NCBI GenBank assembly: GCA_019695575.1
Contig: JADNSB010000009.1
Span: 186,001 to 250,000, forward strand
Direction of reading: 5' to 3'
From: Angomonas ambiguus
Taxonomy: Eukaryota > Euglenozoa > Kinetoplastea > Trypanosomatida > Trypanosomatidae
DNA: 64,000 bases
Shown here piece by piece: positions 28,853-39,286 of the stretch (positions within the stretch are counted from its first letter, which is position 1; each line of letters opens with the position of its first letter). The position numbers were made by a program, and so were the translations under genes. The notes under the pieces are model-generated. The model was not told the origin of the DNA. It was given only the letters and a program-made list of their open reading frames with translations, and searched no databases.

Positions 28853-29040
28853 ATAGACAAGTACCCTCACACGAGTTTTTTACTTTTTTTGTTGCCTTGT
28901 TCTTCATGTGTGGTGCAGTTTGGAATTGAGAGCTTTTTTTTTTTTTTCTCCATACCCTGTTTATTTCTACTTTTTTTTTTTCATCTTATTGTACTTTTTT
29001 CCCCTACGGGTAAAGCCTCAAGGTTATACACTTACGTAGG

Positions 29041-29742
29041 ATGAGGGTGACGACCACTGTCCGGGGGAGTTATACATATACATTGTCTAACGCGGTGAGC
29101 CGTTTGAAGGCAGAAGGCATTCTGCACTCTAGTACGTCTAGGAGCTCCGCCCGCGATGACACTAGTGCCGTACCATCGCCGCCTCCCTGCCGAGCGGAGG
29201 AGGTGCCAATTAAACTGTTCAAAGAGAGGCATCTACCTCCCTCTTTACACACGAATCATCTACTGACGGGCGTCCACTTTTCTTCCGTCAACGTGATTCA
29301 CATTGGCGGTGTTGTGAAAGACATCGAATGTGGCTTCAGAGTGCACCACACCCCTCGATCCCCTAGTCTCAACGTTCGAAGTGTCAACGGGAACTGTCTT
29401 CTTCAAATGTGGATTGAAGTACCCGATAGTATAGATGGAATTCAAACCAACGTCCCTACGCGAAAATCAATCGATGTACCGTTGGCCGTTCAGTGCTACT
29501 TATCCGATGAATTCCTCGCCGCACAAAATCCGTTAGAGTATGATTTGACTAAAACAGAGGATAATTTATTACAGTTTTCAATTTCAGTGAAGAGAAGGTA
29601 TAAAAATCAGTATGTCTGCTTACGAGGGAAACTGTCTTGCGAAGAGGTGTACGACAGTGCCGCGGATACAATCACCTCCGTCCCCATTGTGCGTGTTCCT
29701 AAAGATGGAATTTTCACCTCATGTCGACGCGTCCGTTTGTAA
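29041..29742 (+). CDS. Putative mitochondrial OB-fold protein, KREPA-like
   Basis: A 233-residue protein. The N-terminus (MRVTTTVRGSYTYTLSNAVS onward) is Arg/Ser/Thr-rich with few acids, like a mitochondrial presequence. From about residue 90 the order of strands resembles the single-strand-binding-protein OB fold seen in editosome KREPA proteins: VNVIHIGGVVKDIECGFRVH, a long loop, LQFSISVKRRYKNQYVCLRG and a final VPIVRVPKDG. It lies directly upstream of the KREPA6-like gene, so it may be an OB-fold relative, perhaps a divergent editosome protein (KREPA3, A4 or A5 class). The identity is unproven; a mitochondrial SSB is the alternative. The stop is TAA. Confidence 0.65.
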   Translation: MRVTTTVRGSYTYTLSNAVSRLKAEGILHSSTSRSSARDDTSAVPSPPPCRAEEVPIKLFKERHLPPSLHTNHLLTGVHFSSVNVIHIGGVVKDIECGFRVHHTPRSPSLNVRSVNGNCLLQMWIEVPDSIDGIQTNVPTRKSIDVPLAVQCYLSDEFLAAQNPLEYDLTKTEDNLLQFSISVKRRYKNQYVCLRGKLSCEEVYDSAADTITSVPIVRVPKDGIFTSCRRVRL

Positions 29743-29910
29743 AAAAAGGAAAAAGAAGTACAACACATAGTGAATGTTATTTTTCAGATCTTCTTGTGGT
29801 GTAGAATGTTTTTCAAGTACCTCTTTGATTGGTTTTTCTATTCTTTTCTTTTACCCTTTTAAATTTTTAGTCTGTTAGTGTTTATTAGAACTTTCACAAA
29901 ACTGTGAAAA

Positions 29911-30408
29911 ATGAATGTCCTAAAAGGCGCACTGCTCTCTCGCGGTCGTTCATCTGTGCTGCACTCTAAGGCGTTTTGCTCGCAAAAGTCTACCACCAAA
30001 GTACCCTCTCTCAATAACGTTTCTCTAGTGGGTGTTATTCACGACCTTCAGCAGGGGTATGTATACGAGGATGCGGTGTGTCAGTTCACGTTGACCACCA
30101 CTAACCTGGAGAATGGTGTGGAGACAGGGTCGCCAGAGTCGTCTCAGATGGAGTGTGTAGTAGAGAAGGATCACCACACGATTCGCTGCTACGGGGATGT
30201 GTTCTCCAACGAGGTACGTCACAAGTTGAAGGAGGGGGATGTGGTGTGTGTTTCTGGCCGACTAAGGTTGAACCCTCAGCTTGACCCCGCCAAGAACAAG
30301 TACTATTACTTCCCCTTTGTGCACGTCCAGCCTCCCCATGGTCAGGTCTCGCGCTTGTATAGTAGCCGACAGAGTCCTCCTACTCCCTCGACCGACACCA
30401 GTTCCTAA
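29911..30408 (+). CDS. KREPA6: RNA-editing complex OB-fold protein KREPA6 (MP18-like)
   Basis: Component of the kinetoplastid editosome, which inserts and deletes uridines in mitochondrial mRNAs. The 165-residue protein starts with a presequence-like segment ([20 protein letters not shown]). The OB fold then shows [65 protein letters not shown] and the terminal [15 protein letters not shown]. The last motifs match what I remember of T. brucei KREPA6 closely. The C-terminus is a Ser/Thr/Pro tail. Length is as expected for KREPA6 (about 165). This gene is the best lineage marker in the window. The stop is TAA. Confidence 0.88.
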   Translation: MNVLKGALLSRGRSSVLHSKAFCSQKSTTKVPSLNNVSLVGVIHDLQQGYVYEDAVCQFTLTTTNLENGVETGSPESSQMECVVEKDHHTIRCYGDVFSNEVRHKLKEGDVVCVSGRLRLNPQLDPAKNKYYYFPFVHVQPPHGQVSRLYSSRQSPPTPSTDTSS

Positions 30409-30778
30409 GAGGACCTCACCAATTCATTCTCTTTATCTTTTTTTTGGTTAAATTTTTTGGAGGGATGTTTTTTTTTTTTCTTTTGTTTCTTCTCTTTGAT
30501 GTTATCAACTGTCTTTTTTTTTTTCCACCTTTTTTTTTTCGTCTGTTGAAAATAAAAAATAGTCAAACGAAACAAACGAGAAGAAAAGATTTTTTTTGAC
30601 TTCTCTCTTTTTTAGCTTTCTTCGCTCGCAACTTCAACTCAAATATACAAAATTCTTCTTTTTTTTTTTTTGAATCAACCTATTTAAACACCTACCGATA
30701 CACATATACTTGATTATATTTATATTTATATTGTTTATATTTATATTTATATACATATACATATAATTAATAGTTTGA
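30409..30778. other. Intergenic AT-rich region with a TATATT repeat
   Basis: Contains T-runs and an AT-rich tandem repeat with TATATT units, interrupted by TGTT, at about 30714-30765, immediately upstream of the CFAP410 start. No coding potential. Confidence 0.6.
30714..30765. repeat. TATATT-type AT-rich repeat
   Basis: Two copies of a TATATTTATATTTATAT-like block separated by TGTT, followed by ATACATATAC. Confidence 0.7.
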
Positions 30779-31555
30779 ATGGGCACTCTCACAATAGAAG
30801 TTATTTTAGAAAAAACTAAAGTGGAAGACGCGGCCAGTGTACGTCATTTGAATCTGTGGGGGGAGCAGTTGGAGGATGTGAGTGTCGTGAAACAGCTCAC
30901 TAACATTGAGGTCCTTGCGTTAGCCTCCAATAAGATAAAAACACTGAAACCCTTTGCTTCCTGCGAAACCCTCCAAGAGTTGTATCTACGGAAGAATAGC
31001 ATTGCTGCTCTCAAGGAGGTGACCCACCTGAAGGACTTAAAGAAATTACACACGTTGTGGCTAATGGAGAATCCCTGTGCCAAGCTCCCCTACTATAGAG
31101 AGTTTGTACTTCACTGTTGCCCACAGCTGAAGCAGCTCGACGGGACGGCGGTGTCAAAGGAGGAGAGGACACAGGCATCGAAGAAACTCACCCCAAAGAT
31201 ATTAGATGAAATTTTAGGAAGGGCCACCTCGGCCAGCGCCTCTCCCCGTCCCTCTCAGCCAAGGGCCTCCACCGGGGCCGCATCCCCTGCTCGAGAGCAG
31301 AGCGCCAAGGCGGTCAAGACGGAAAAGGCAAAACCCAGCAGCAGCCCCGCCCCTGCCTCCCCCCGAGGGGACTTGTTAGAGGCACGTGGCTCTACAGGGC
31401 CGGTACTGTACACTACCGTGCAAACACAACGAGCCATACTGCTGGCGATTGTCTCCCTCCTACCCGAGCTTACCCCAGAGTCTTTGGAGATGCTGCAGAA
31501 GGAGGTGGAGGAGCGGCTTGAGAAACAAAAAAGTAAGTCCGCCACGAAAAATTAA
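30779..31555 (+). CDS. CFAP410: CFAP410 (C21orf2) homologue, ciliary LRR protein
   Basis: A 258-residue basal-body/ciliary protein. The N-terminal half has four leucine-rich repeats and a cap: VRHLNLWGEQLEDVSVVKQL, VLALASNKIKTL, LQELYLRKNSIAAL, LHTLWLMENPC, matching the distinctive LWG and LWLxENPC motifs of CFAP410. A Ser/Pro/Ala-rich linker (about 150-200) leads to a C-terminal helical module (RAILLAIVSLLPELTPESLE) like the tetramerising bundle of CFAP410. Length equals the human protein (256). In animals it partners NEK1 and affects cilia. The stop is TAA. Confidence 0.92.
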   Translation: MGTLTIEVILEKTKVEDAASVRHLNLWGEQLEDVSVVKQLTNIEVLALASNKIKTLKPFASCETLQELYLRKNSIAALKEVTHLKDLKKLHTLWLMENPCAKLPYYREFVLHCCPQLKQLDGTAVSKEERTQASKKLTPKILDEILGRATSASASPRPSQPRASTGAASPAREQSAKAVKTEKAKPSSSPAPASPRGDLLEARGSTGPVLYTTVQTQRAILLAIVSLLPELTPESLEMLQKEVEERLEKQKSKSATKN

Positions 31556-32182
31556 ATTCCCCATATATTGTGTTATATCCTTCCCTGAAAGCATGCCACC
31601 AAAAAATATAGGACGCAGCACTTGCGTCACAGACCACAGAGCGGTGTGTTCCCCTTCTCTTTTTTCTTCCCCCTTTTTGGATTTCACGAACACGCAGAAG
31701 TTTGTTTACTCGCGTTCTTCTTGTTTTAATATTATCATCTTTTTAATCTATGAAAAGGTAAATTATAAAAAAATACACGAATAATATGCGAGTATCTAGT
31801 GAATTTAACGGTCAATAAGATGAACAAAAATGATAATAAGGATAATAATAATAACTCACCCTCCCAATTAAAACATTCTTGTGTATATTCGTTTGCTTTG
31901 TGACAGTTTCCCCTTCCACTCTTTTTCCCCCCTCTCTCTCTCTCTCTCACTCTCACTCTTTTGTTTATTATTATTATTATTAAACGTATAGTTTAACAAG
32001 GAGCTCTGTTCTCCACATTTTCGTGAATAATACCACACGGTACGGTTTATTTATACTATCGCTTACCGCTTTATTATTATTATTATTATTTGATAATAAA
32101 GGACAAGGAAAAAAAAAATATTCTTTCTCTTTAAGACCCATTGTTAAACTGGTTCATTTTACCTCAGTGTTCATTTACAGAA
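31556..32182. other. Intergenic region
   Basis: AT-rich, with a CT run near 31933-31955 and ATT runs near 31966-31981 and 32073-32090. ACAG at 32177-32180 is the likely splice acceptor of the kinase gene. No coding potential. Confidence 0.6.
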
Positions 32183-33505
32183 ATGTCTCAGGAAATAGAA
32201 AAGCATATTCTCAATAAGTATGAGGTGCAAACACAGTTAGGCCAAGGAGCGTACGGTATTGTGTGGAGGGCGAAGGAACGAAAAACTCAACAAATTGTGG
32301 CATTAAAGAAAATTTACGACGCGTTTCAGAACGCTACGGATGCTCAGCGTACCTTTCGTGAGATTATGTTTCTCCAGCGGTTAAATCACCCCAATATCAT
32401 CAAGCTGTTGCACGTACATCGTGCTATTAACGATAGGGATATCTATTTAGTGTTTGAGTACATGGAAACCGACTTGCACATGGTCATCCGGGCCAACATT
32501 CTCGAGCAAGTCCATAAACAGTTTCTGATTTACCAACTTCTCAAGACAATGAAGTACCTCCACTCGGCTGAGATTCTCCATCGGGATATGAAGCCCAGTA
32601 ATTTGTTGGTCAACAGCGACTGCTCGATGAAGGTGGCGGACTTTGGACTGGCGCGCTCTATTCTGTCGCTGGAGCGGGAACAAGTAGCACGGCCTATGCT
32701 CACCGACTACATCGCCACTCGCTGGTACCGACCACCGGAGATTCTGCTGGGCTCGACGCGTTATACCAAAGGTGTGGATATGTGGTCGGTGGGGTGTATT
32801 CTTGGGGAGCTGATACTAGGCAAGCCCATCTTCCCAGGCCGCAGTACGACCCACCAGCTGGAACTGATCATTAGTGTCACCGGGGAGCCCAGTGCGGCGG
32901 ATGTAGCGGCCACCAACTCTCAATTCGCAGAGGCCATGCTAAGAGATATACGCCGTGCCCATCCAAAGACGTTTGCCGACTTACTGCCCAAGGCGCCACC
33001 GGAAGCGTTAGACCTTATTGAGAAGTTAATGGTGTTCAACCCTAATGAAAGACTGACGGCCGAACAGGCGTTGGAACACCCTTACGTCGCTGCCTTCCAC
33101 CGTCCTCAGGACGAGCCGGTCGCCGCGGACCCCATTACCATCTCCCTCCCCGACGACACCCGCTTCACCCTCCAACAGTACCGAGAGAAACTGTACCACG
33201 AGATCGCCAATAGTCGCCGACGGGCACTACGCCGCGAGGAGGGGACCCGCGAGCGGACGACCCCCAGTGCCACCTCCGCCTCCGCCTCCGCCGCCCCTCG
33301 CACCACCTCCTCCGCCGCCCCTCGTGCCTCTGCGTCGTCCACCACCACCGGCGCCACCAGGCCCACCTCCACGGCACAGCGCACCTCCGTCACCAACAAG
33401 ACCGCGGCGTCCTCCTCCGCCTCCAATCCCGTCCGGTCCAGCAACCGCACCAGTACCACCACCGATGAAAGGGTGGCCCGCCGCCCGGCTTCTAGTAAGA
33501 AATAA
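32183..33505 (+). CDS. ERK7/MAPK15-type mitogen-activated protein kinase
   Basis: A 440-residue kinase. The ERK7/8 signature is clear at the start (MSQEIEKHILNKYEVQTQLG) and in ATDAQRTFREIMFLQRL. Catalytic motifs: GQGAYGIVW (20-28), ALKK, HRDMKPSN, DFGLA, and a TDY activation motif at Thr174-Asp175-Tyr176 (most ERK7s have TEY), followed by IATRWYRPPE. The last 90 residues are a Ser/Thr/Ala-rich, basic disordered tail, common in ERK7 family members, which act at basal bodies and cilia. The ATG at 32183 is chosen because it directly follows the splice-like ACAG; 14 upstream in-frame codons lie before it. The stop is TAA. Confidence 0.93.
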   Translation: MSQEIEKHILNKYEVQTQLGQGAYGIVWRAKERKTQQIVALKKIYDAFQNATDAQRTFREIMFLQRLNHPNIIKLLHVHRAINDRDIYLVFEYMETDLHMVIRANILEQVHKQFLIYQLLKTMKYLHSAEILHRDMKPSNLLVNSDCSMKVADFGLARSILSLEREQVARPMLTDYIATRWYRPPEILLGSTRYTKGVDMWSVGCILGELILGKPIFPGRSTTHQLELIISVTGEPSAADVAATNSQFAEAMLRDIRRAHPKTFADLLPKAPPEALDLIEKLMVFNPNERLTAEQALEHPYVAAFHRPQDEPVAADPITISLPDDTRFTLQQYREKLYHEIANSRRRALRREEGTRERTTPSATSASASAAPRTTSSAAPRASASSTTTGATRPTSTAQRTSVTNKTAASSSASNPVRSSNRTSTTTDERVARRPASSKK

Positions 33506-33966
33506 TTTTCACTCCATCGTTAACTATTTCAGTAAACTTTTTGTTTGTTTCTTTTCGTCCTTTGCGTCACTCATACACAAGTAGTTTTTTTTTTCTCCTT
33601 TTTTTTATTGTTCTAATTTTATGGTACTCTTGTACTCTACTATCGGGTTTGATTTGTATCACCAGTTGACAAGCCGTAATAGTAGTCTTGAGAGGTGTAT
33701 GGATAGAATTGATTTTTGTTGTGTCTGTTTATATGAAGTAAGTAGTAATGTATTACAAAGCAAAGCTTTAAAGAGAGAAAAAAAAGAAAAGAATATTGTT
33801 GTTTTTTACTGACCTTTTTTTTTTTTGTTCATTTCTTGTATGTATATATTTACATATACTCTATTTTTAAGCGTTACCGACTCCTCTTGAGAGAACTCTA
33901 CCATTCTTTTTCCTTTCTGTTTTGTCTCCTTTCCCCCCTCTGTTTATTGGCTCTAGCGTACGTACA
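33506..33966. other. Intergenic region
   Basis: T-runs near 33584-33607 and 33816-33827 and a pyrimidine tract at 33902-33945 before the CCCH gene. The 63-codon frame at 33621-33812 has no family resemblance and is not supported. Confidence 0.55.
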
Positions 33967-35172
33967 ATGCCCAATCCAGCTCACCATTCCACCATCCGTC
34001 TGTGTCGACCCTCCACTGGGGAGGTACTGGTGACACGACCGTCCAAAATATCAAAGTCCAACGCCACCGTGGAGAGTGACAGTTGTGTCTGCGAGGACTA
34101 TCTCACGGAGGACTGTCCACACAGCGAGTTGTGTCCACTGGTGCACGTCCGGTGGAGGGACACATGGCCTTTTATTCTACCACGCCTCCACACAGTACAC
34201 CGCTCAAACCGGGGATCGACGAGCGTGTACATGGAGGGGTTTCAGCTGCAGTGCTTTTCCCCTGACTTTTACTACTTTTATGATTCGATTCCTAGTCAAC
34301 AGATCATCGCCACCGACGGCAGCGCAAAGTTTATTCAACTCTTCAACGCGGATGGGAGCAACTTTAAGGATAAAGTTAAACTCTGCCGGCGGTATTGCCG
34401 TGGCCTTCGGAAACTCCACGAGTCGGGCACTTCAAGCGTCGACTGTTTATCGTTAGGAGACACCTTGTTTGATTTTTGTTCCAAAGGGGAGCAGTGCCTG
34501 GACATTCACATGGCGGTATACCCCCTGGACCACCTCGAACGCTCCCTAACCCACATCCCTTCCGAGAGGGCGGCGAGGAAGTGCCAGTACGAACGGCTGC
34601 CCCGTAACGTACAGGTACAGGTGTATATCCCTCCAAAGCGAGCCGCGTCCCTTCCGCCAGATACGGTATTCCACGGCGATGAGGTCCTCCGTACGATGGG
34701 GTCCTCTCAGTACGAGGAGCAGTATCACCAGAACGGTGACGCGGTGCCCCCCTCCAAGTTCCAACACTGTGTTCACTTTGTTCAAAATCGACTGTGTCGG
34801 TTAGGCCCCAAGTGTAGCTTTCTCCACATTATGCACAAGGATGTATGTAACAGTCCAGATTCAGGAATCGACACTTCCGAAAGTGATGTGGAGTACGACG
34901 AGGCGCTACACAACCACGCCGCCCTCTTAGCGGCGACGGATTTCCTAGGCGCTGACGCCCCCGAGTGGACCCCTCCCGCCCCTTCCAATCATTCGGTGCA
35001 CCGTGTCAGTCGCCGTGCCTCCCCCGTCCTCGTCTCCCTCCCCGGCCCTGGTGATATTACCGTCCCACTGCCTCACAATGGGCGAACCTCTCCGGTGAAT
35101 CAAAGCGGCCGCACCTCCCCCACCCGCCGCCACAATCCCTACGAGGTCTCCCCTATGGAGCGAAAGCTGTAG
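33967..35172 (+). CDS. CCCH zinc-finger protein (copy 1 of a tandem pair)
   Basis: A 401-residue probable RNA-binding protein; kinetoplastids regulate mRNAs largely through such proteins. Three CCCH-type sites: C-x7-C-x5-C-x3-H near residue 42 (CEDYLTEDCPHSELCPLVH), an unusual C-x10-C-x5-C-x3-H near 159-180, and C-x8-C-x5-C-x3-H near 268-286 (CVHFVQNRLCRLGPKCSFLH). Between fingers 1 and 2 is a folded segment shared with the next CCCH gene (TWPFILP, GFQLQCFSPDF, FNADGSNFKD). The C-terminus is Ser/Pro-rich with SPT/TSP motifs. The ATG at 33967 follows GTACGTACA; upstream in-frame codons lack ATG. The stop is TAG. Confidence 0.87.
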   Translation: MPNPAHHSTIRLCRPSTGEVLVTRPSKISKSNATVESDSCVCEDYLTEDCPHSELCPLVHVRWRDTWPFILPRLHTVHRSNRGSTSVYMEGFQLQCFSPDFYYFYDSIPSQQIIATDGSAKFIQLFNADGSNFKDKVKLCRRYCRGLRKLHESGTSSVDCLSLGDTLFDFCSKGEQCLDIHMAVYPLDHLERSLTHIPSERAARKCQYERLPRNVQVQVYIPPKRAASLPPDTVFHGDEVLRTMGSSQYEEQYHQNGDAVPPSKFQHCVHFVQNRLCRLGPKCSFLHIMHKDVCNSPDSGIDTSESDVEYDEALHNHAALLAATDFLGADAPEWTPPAPSNHSVHRVSRRASPVLVSLPGPGDITVPLPHNGRTSPVNQSGRTSPTRRHNPYEVSPMERKL

Positions 35173-36483
35173 ATGTTGCCGTTTCCTCGGGTTCCCCTCC
35201 CCCCTCCCACCAACACTACCCTCGACGTCCTTTCTTCCCCCTAAAGGAGACCGGTCGTCGAGTCCTGTGACATACAATATATATATATATATATATATAT
35301 ATTTGTATGCCCCATTTTCTGTAGACTATCAAAAAACAACAACAACAACAACGAAAAATAATGGTAACTCCAATTATTTTATGTCAATATATTTTCCTTT
35401 TCCAACGTCGGGATTTGTTTTCGCATACACTTCCCTCCCGGCTACCCCATGTTGAGCATCATCTTTTTGTGTAGTGAAAGGGAGAGGGGTGGTAAGGAGA
35501 AAAAAAAAAAAAGACCCAAGAACAACAAAAAAGAAAAAGAAAAGAAAAAGTGTGACTGTAGGATAGTGTCAAGGCCAGGGATGGTTTAGTCATATGCATT
35601 ACTGGGTGAACTATCCACGGAGTAAAAGGGCCTCCTAATTGTATCTTCACACACATTCATACACACACACACACACACACACACATGTTTGCCTAATGGA
35701 TTCTTTTCTATATATATATAAATTCATTTTAACAGATGGTAGCCCTACTGTTGGCTTTAGCAAAGTGGACACATTGAATAGCATTAATACGCAACAAAAC
35801 CACCACAACACAAGCTTGTAATTACTAGTCACTTCTCATCTTGATTAAAACTTTTTCTCTGACTGATGTAGAGTACTAATACTGTATTGACTTGAACTGA
35901 TTATTATTTAAATTAACATTATTCATTTTAACCGTCTTTTGTGAGCTGTTTTTTTTTTCCCCCTTATAACCTCTTTTCACTTCCACTTGTTTTTTTTTAT
36001 TCATTTTCTACTCTACCCATAGAAATAACAATAAAAAAGGTTGTAGACAGTGTACTCGCGAAATTGAGGGAAGACTATCTTTTCTGTTAGTTTTTTTTCT
36101 TCTTTTTTTTACAGCGCTACGAGTACTACCCTCTAGAATCTAATTTGATTTAGACAAGAATCAGGGAATTTTTTTTTATTATTTGTGTTGCGTTTTTCTT
36201 TATATTAGTTTGTTCGCCATTTTTTTCTATAGTTACAATAAATACAAGAACTATAAGTAATTAAAGTTCCCCTTGATTTTTTCCAATACAGAGTCTCTCA
36301 CCGCTAATTTCCCATAAAGACCATCATCAACATCTTCATTTTTCGTTTTTTTTACATATTTTATCTCATTTTAATTTTTCCCGTTTTTTTTTTTGTTTTC
36401 GTTGATAAAAGAAAGGTAGTTCGTTTCCCTTTTTTTTCCCCCCTTTTCGTCCCTTTCTGGCGTACCAGACCGTTACAGAGGCG
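35173..36483. other. Long intergenic region with several microsatellites
   Basis: About 1.3 kb between the two paralogous CCCH genes. It contains an AT run (35278-35301), a CAA run (about 35335-35352), a CA run (35660-35685) and many T-runs, the last (36388-36445) being the splice signal of the next gene. No credible gene found on either strand; the long minus-strand frame that begins inside the next gene is its shadow. Confidence 0.55.
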
Positions 36484-38133
36484 ATGCTGTCCTCCGGTGC
36501 CCCCTACCCCCACACTCATACGGCTCCCCCCGGCGGCCCTTACGGCCAGGGCACCCCTCTGAGTATCACTCCCAACAACAACTCTCACTCCCTCAACAGC
36601 CCCAATTACTACTACGGCCCTCAAACGCCTCAGAGCCCTGCCGTCGTCTCCAGTGGGAACAACTCCAGCGCGACTCTGTTTGCCCCTCGGCCCACCAAGT
36701 CTAACGGCCCTCCGATCTACTCCTCCCCCTACACACGGCCTCCCTCTCAGCCCAACACCCACCCGTCCTTCTCGATGGAGCCCCCCACCCCTACCACTCC
36801 GACCTACACGTACTACAACTCCTCCGCCACCCACCCTTCCCAGCAGCAAAGTCACCCCCACAACAGTAATAACAGCAATAACAACAATCCCAATCTGTAC
36901 GGGAATCCTCACTTGAGTATGAATAGTACCCTTAACAACAACTCCCATCCTCATAATAATAATAATAATAATAATCACAATATGAATCCTAATACTAGCA
37001 TGGGGGGTATGATTAGCAACCCCAAATCCGCCGACCATGGGAACTATTCCTACGGCTCCTCCGGCAGCCGACGGGTGCCGGTGCATAATCGGTTCCACTA
37101 CAATCAATTGCACCACGCCGCCAGCAACAACGCTGTCCCCGAGAAGACCCCCACCATCCGTTTCCGACACCCCGCCACCGGCGAGACGCACTGCATTAAA
37201 CTCAATCGCATCTACTCCACTGAGGCCGACTTCCGCTCCCAGCTCCCCCCCGCCCTTCAGGACAAGTACGGCCACTTCTCCTCCCTCCGCCCGTATGCGC
37301 AGACCCAACCCATTCTCTGCCTCGAGTTCCTCCACCAGCGCCAGGGCTGCCCTCGTGGGGTGCACTGCGATAAGCTGCACATTGCCGGACTCGAGTACAC
37401 GTGGTTCCCGATAGTCCCCACCGTCCGTCAGGACCCCGTGGCGGGTGCGGAGGGACTCCATTATTATAGCCAAGGATTTCATATTTGTTGCTACGACAGT
37501 ACACTGACGCATTATTACAAAATACCCTCTGAGTGTCTCCTCGCGACACACGGCAGCGAACAGTGCATTGACACCTACAACGAACACGGGGAGAACTCCA
37601 AACTAAAGTTCAAGCTTCACCCCTTCTGCGACCAGGTGAATCAGAAGTATAGTAGTGGGGCCTACAGTGCCGAGGAGGCGGAGCGGTCCCTCGTGGAGTT
37701 CCTCTCCCAACCCGATCATCAATCTCTTTCGGAGCTGTTCTGCCTCTTACCAATCCCAGAGGAGGTCCCTCATACCAGCGACGCCCCTCCACGCAGTGAT
37801 ATTAATGTCACCCATGTGAATAATGAGGAGGCAATGCAGAATGTGAGACGACTACCAGCGGAGATGATTGTCCGTGTGTTTGAAACCAACTCTCGTGAAG
37901 ACTTCAACGACTACCCTGGTAGTGTCGTGCTGCTCACCGACGGCGCTGTCGTCTACCAAAACTGTTATGAATCAGAGGGTGGAATACCTCTACGCAAAAA
38001 TATGCAGCACTGTGCTCATTTCCACATGAAGAATGTTTGCCGTCTTGGTATGCGGTGCCGTTTTATTCATGTGGTTCAACCCCAGGAGAGCAAGCGGGCA
38101 AGCCAGGACGATAGAGAACCACAGAAGTGGTGA
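36484..38133 (+). CDS. CCCH zinc-finger protein with Asn/Pro/His-rich N-terminus (copy 2 of a tandem pair)
   Basis: A 549-residue paralogue of the upstream CCCH protein. The first 220 residues are low-complexity: Pro/Ser/Thr/Tyr, then Asn/His runs written partly as AAT repeats. From about 225 it follows the same plan as copy 1: a HPATGET motif, finger CLEFLHQRQGCPRGVHCDKLH near 279 (C-x9-C-x5-C-x3-H), the TWFPIVP / GFHICCYDST / YNEHGENSKL segment, and a final C-x8-C-x5-C-x3-H finger near residue 510 (CAHFHMKNVCRLGMRCRFIH). The middle finger of copy 1 is not conserved in canonical form. A role in mRNA regulation is likely but inferred. The stop is TGA. Confidence 0.87.
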   Translation: MLSSGAPYPHTHTAPPGGPYGQGTPLSITPNNNSHSLNSPNYYYGPQTPQSPAVVSSGNNSSATLFAPRPTKSNGPPIYSSPYTRPPSQPNTHPSFSMEPPTPTTPTYTYYNSSATHPSQQQSHPHNSNNSNNNNPNLYGNPHLSMNSTLNNNSHPHNNNNNNNHNMNPNTSMGGMISNPKSADHGNYSYGSSGSRRVPVHNRFHYNQLHHAASNNAVPEKTPTIRFRHPATGETHCIKLNRIYSTEADFRSQLPPALQDKYGHFSSLRPYAQTQPILCLEFLHQRQGCPRGVHCDKLHIAGLEYTWFPIVPTVRQDPVAGAEGLHYYSQGFHICCYDSTLTHYYKIPSECLLATHGSEQCIDTYNEHGENSKLKFKLHPFCDQVNQKYSSGAYSAEEAERSLVEFLSQPDHQSLSELFCLLPIPEEVPHTSDAPPRSDINVTHVNNEEAMQNVRRLPAEMIVRVFETNSREDFNDYPGSVVLLTDGAVVYQNCYESEGGIPLRKNMQHCAHFHMKNVCRLGMRCRFIHVVQPQESKRASQDDREPQKW

Positions 38134-38245
38134 CGAAGAAGGCGAGTCGGTAGGACACCCCTTTATATCCTTCCCCCCACTCGCTAGGAGGGGGGGATCT
38201 ACATGCGTTATATATCGTCGCCTGAGGCTTGTGTTTTTTTTTTCC

Positions 38246-38276
<31 letters not shown>

Positions 38277-39286
38277 TAGGTTTCGTTTCTATACGTAGTA
38301 GAATATTTACTGTAGAGAACAGGAAAATAGAAGTGGGATTTTGGGGAATGGAAAAACGATAAAAAAAGAAAAAAAAATATAATATGAAAACGAAAAATCG
38401 TAACGAAAAAGGCCAAATAATCTACAGAAAAAATAAAAAAAAACGTACAATAATCATAGCAAGAATAATTAAATATGGACTATTTCTCAATAATAGTCGA
38501 ATAGAGAATACAGATCATTTGTAGTTAGTTCTCTAAAAGCCCTTTTACGGTTAGTCTTTCCACCCCCCTTTCCCTTTCCCTTTACTTTAATTATATATAT
38601 ATATATATACTTTTTTTTTTTAATCCTTTACTTCTCATCATTGTTTTTTTTAATTTTATTTTGTTCCCTTTTCTGTATTTTACAAATTTCAAGTAATTTG
38701 CTGTTTTTGTACGTTTCCAAAACTTTTTTTTCTCAATGTTTTTAATTTTTTCTCTTCTCTTTATATACAATACCCTCAAAATATATATGAATTTTTAGTT
38801 CGAAAGGTGAAATAATACTGTTGGAGTTTTTTTTTTTGTTTGAAAGTTTTTGTCCCCTCGTTGACCTCTACTGTTGTTGAGTTTAAAACAAAAAAAAAAA
38901 TTAAAAAAAATTACGTATTGAAAATTTCTTTGCAACTTTTTTTTTTTGTTATTGTTGTTGGTGTTGCGTGATTTTTTGCAATACACTACTGTCTTCGTCG
39001 TCGGCACACACAACAGTCGCCTTCACTAATTCTCTCCTCTTTTTCTTAAAATAAAGCTTTGTTTTAGTGTGTGTATATATACACTTATACCCTTACACAT
39101 AACAATATTATTATATATTTATTGTTGCATTTTTTTTTTATTTACCTCTCTACAATCACAATACTAATAACAATATATTATAGTAAAGGAGAAACGTCTT
39201 TCTCTGACTGTACCATATAAAACCACAACAACGACAACCGTCGCAGCATAGGGCCCTATTTGTGAACTTCACTGGTTTTTACCCCA
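38134..39286. other. Long AT-rich intergenic region
   Basis: About 1.15 kb with no credible gene. Contains an ATT run (38246-38276), an AT run (38592-38608), poly-A and poly-T homopolymers on both sides of about 38900, and TA-rich DNA near 39070-39120. The pyrimidine tract near 39129-39155 may feed the next gene. Confidence 0.6.

Noticed and set aside
32141-32182. 14-codon upstream extension of the MAPK15-like kinase
   Set aside because: It crosses the likely splice acceptor ACAG at 32177-32180, and the family's conserved N-terminus starts at 32183.
36361-37587. 408-codon open frame on the minus strand, the longest antisense frame in the window
   Set aside because: It lies opposite the first two-thirds of the CCCH copy 2 gene; its Gly/Val/Arg composition is the complement of the Asn/Pro/His codon runs, and it has no domain or splice context.
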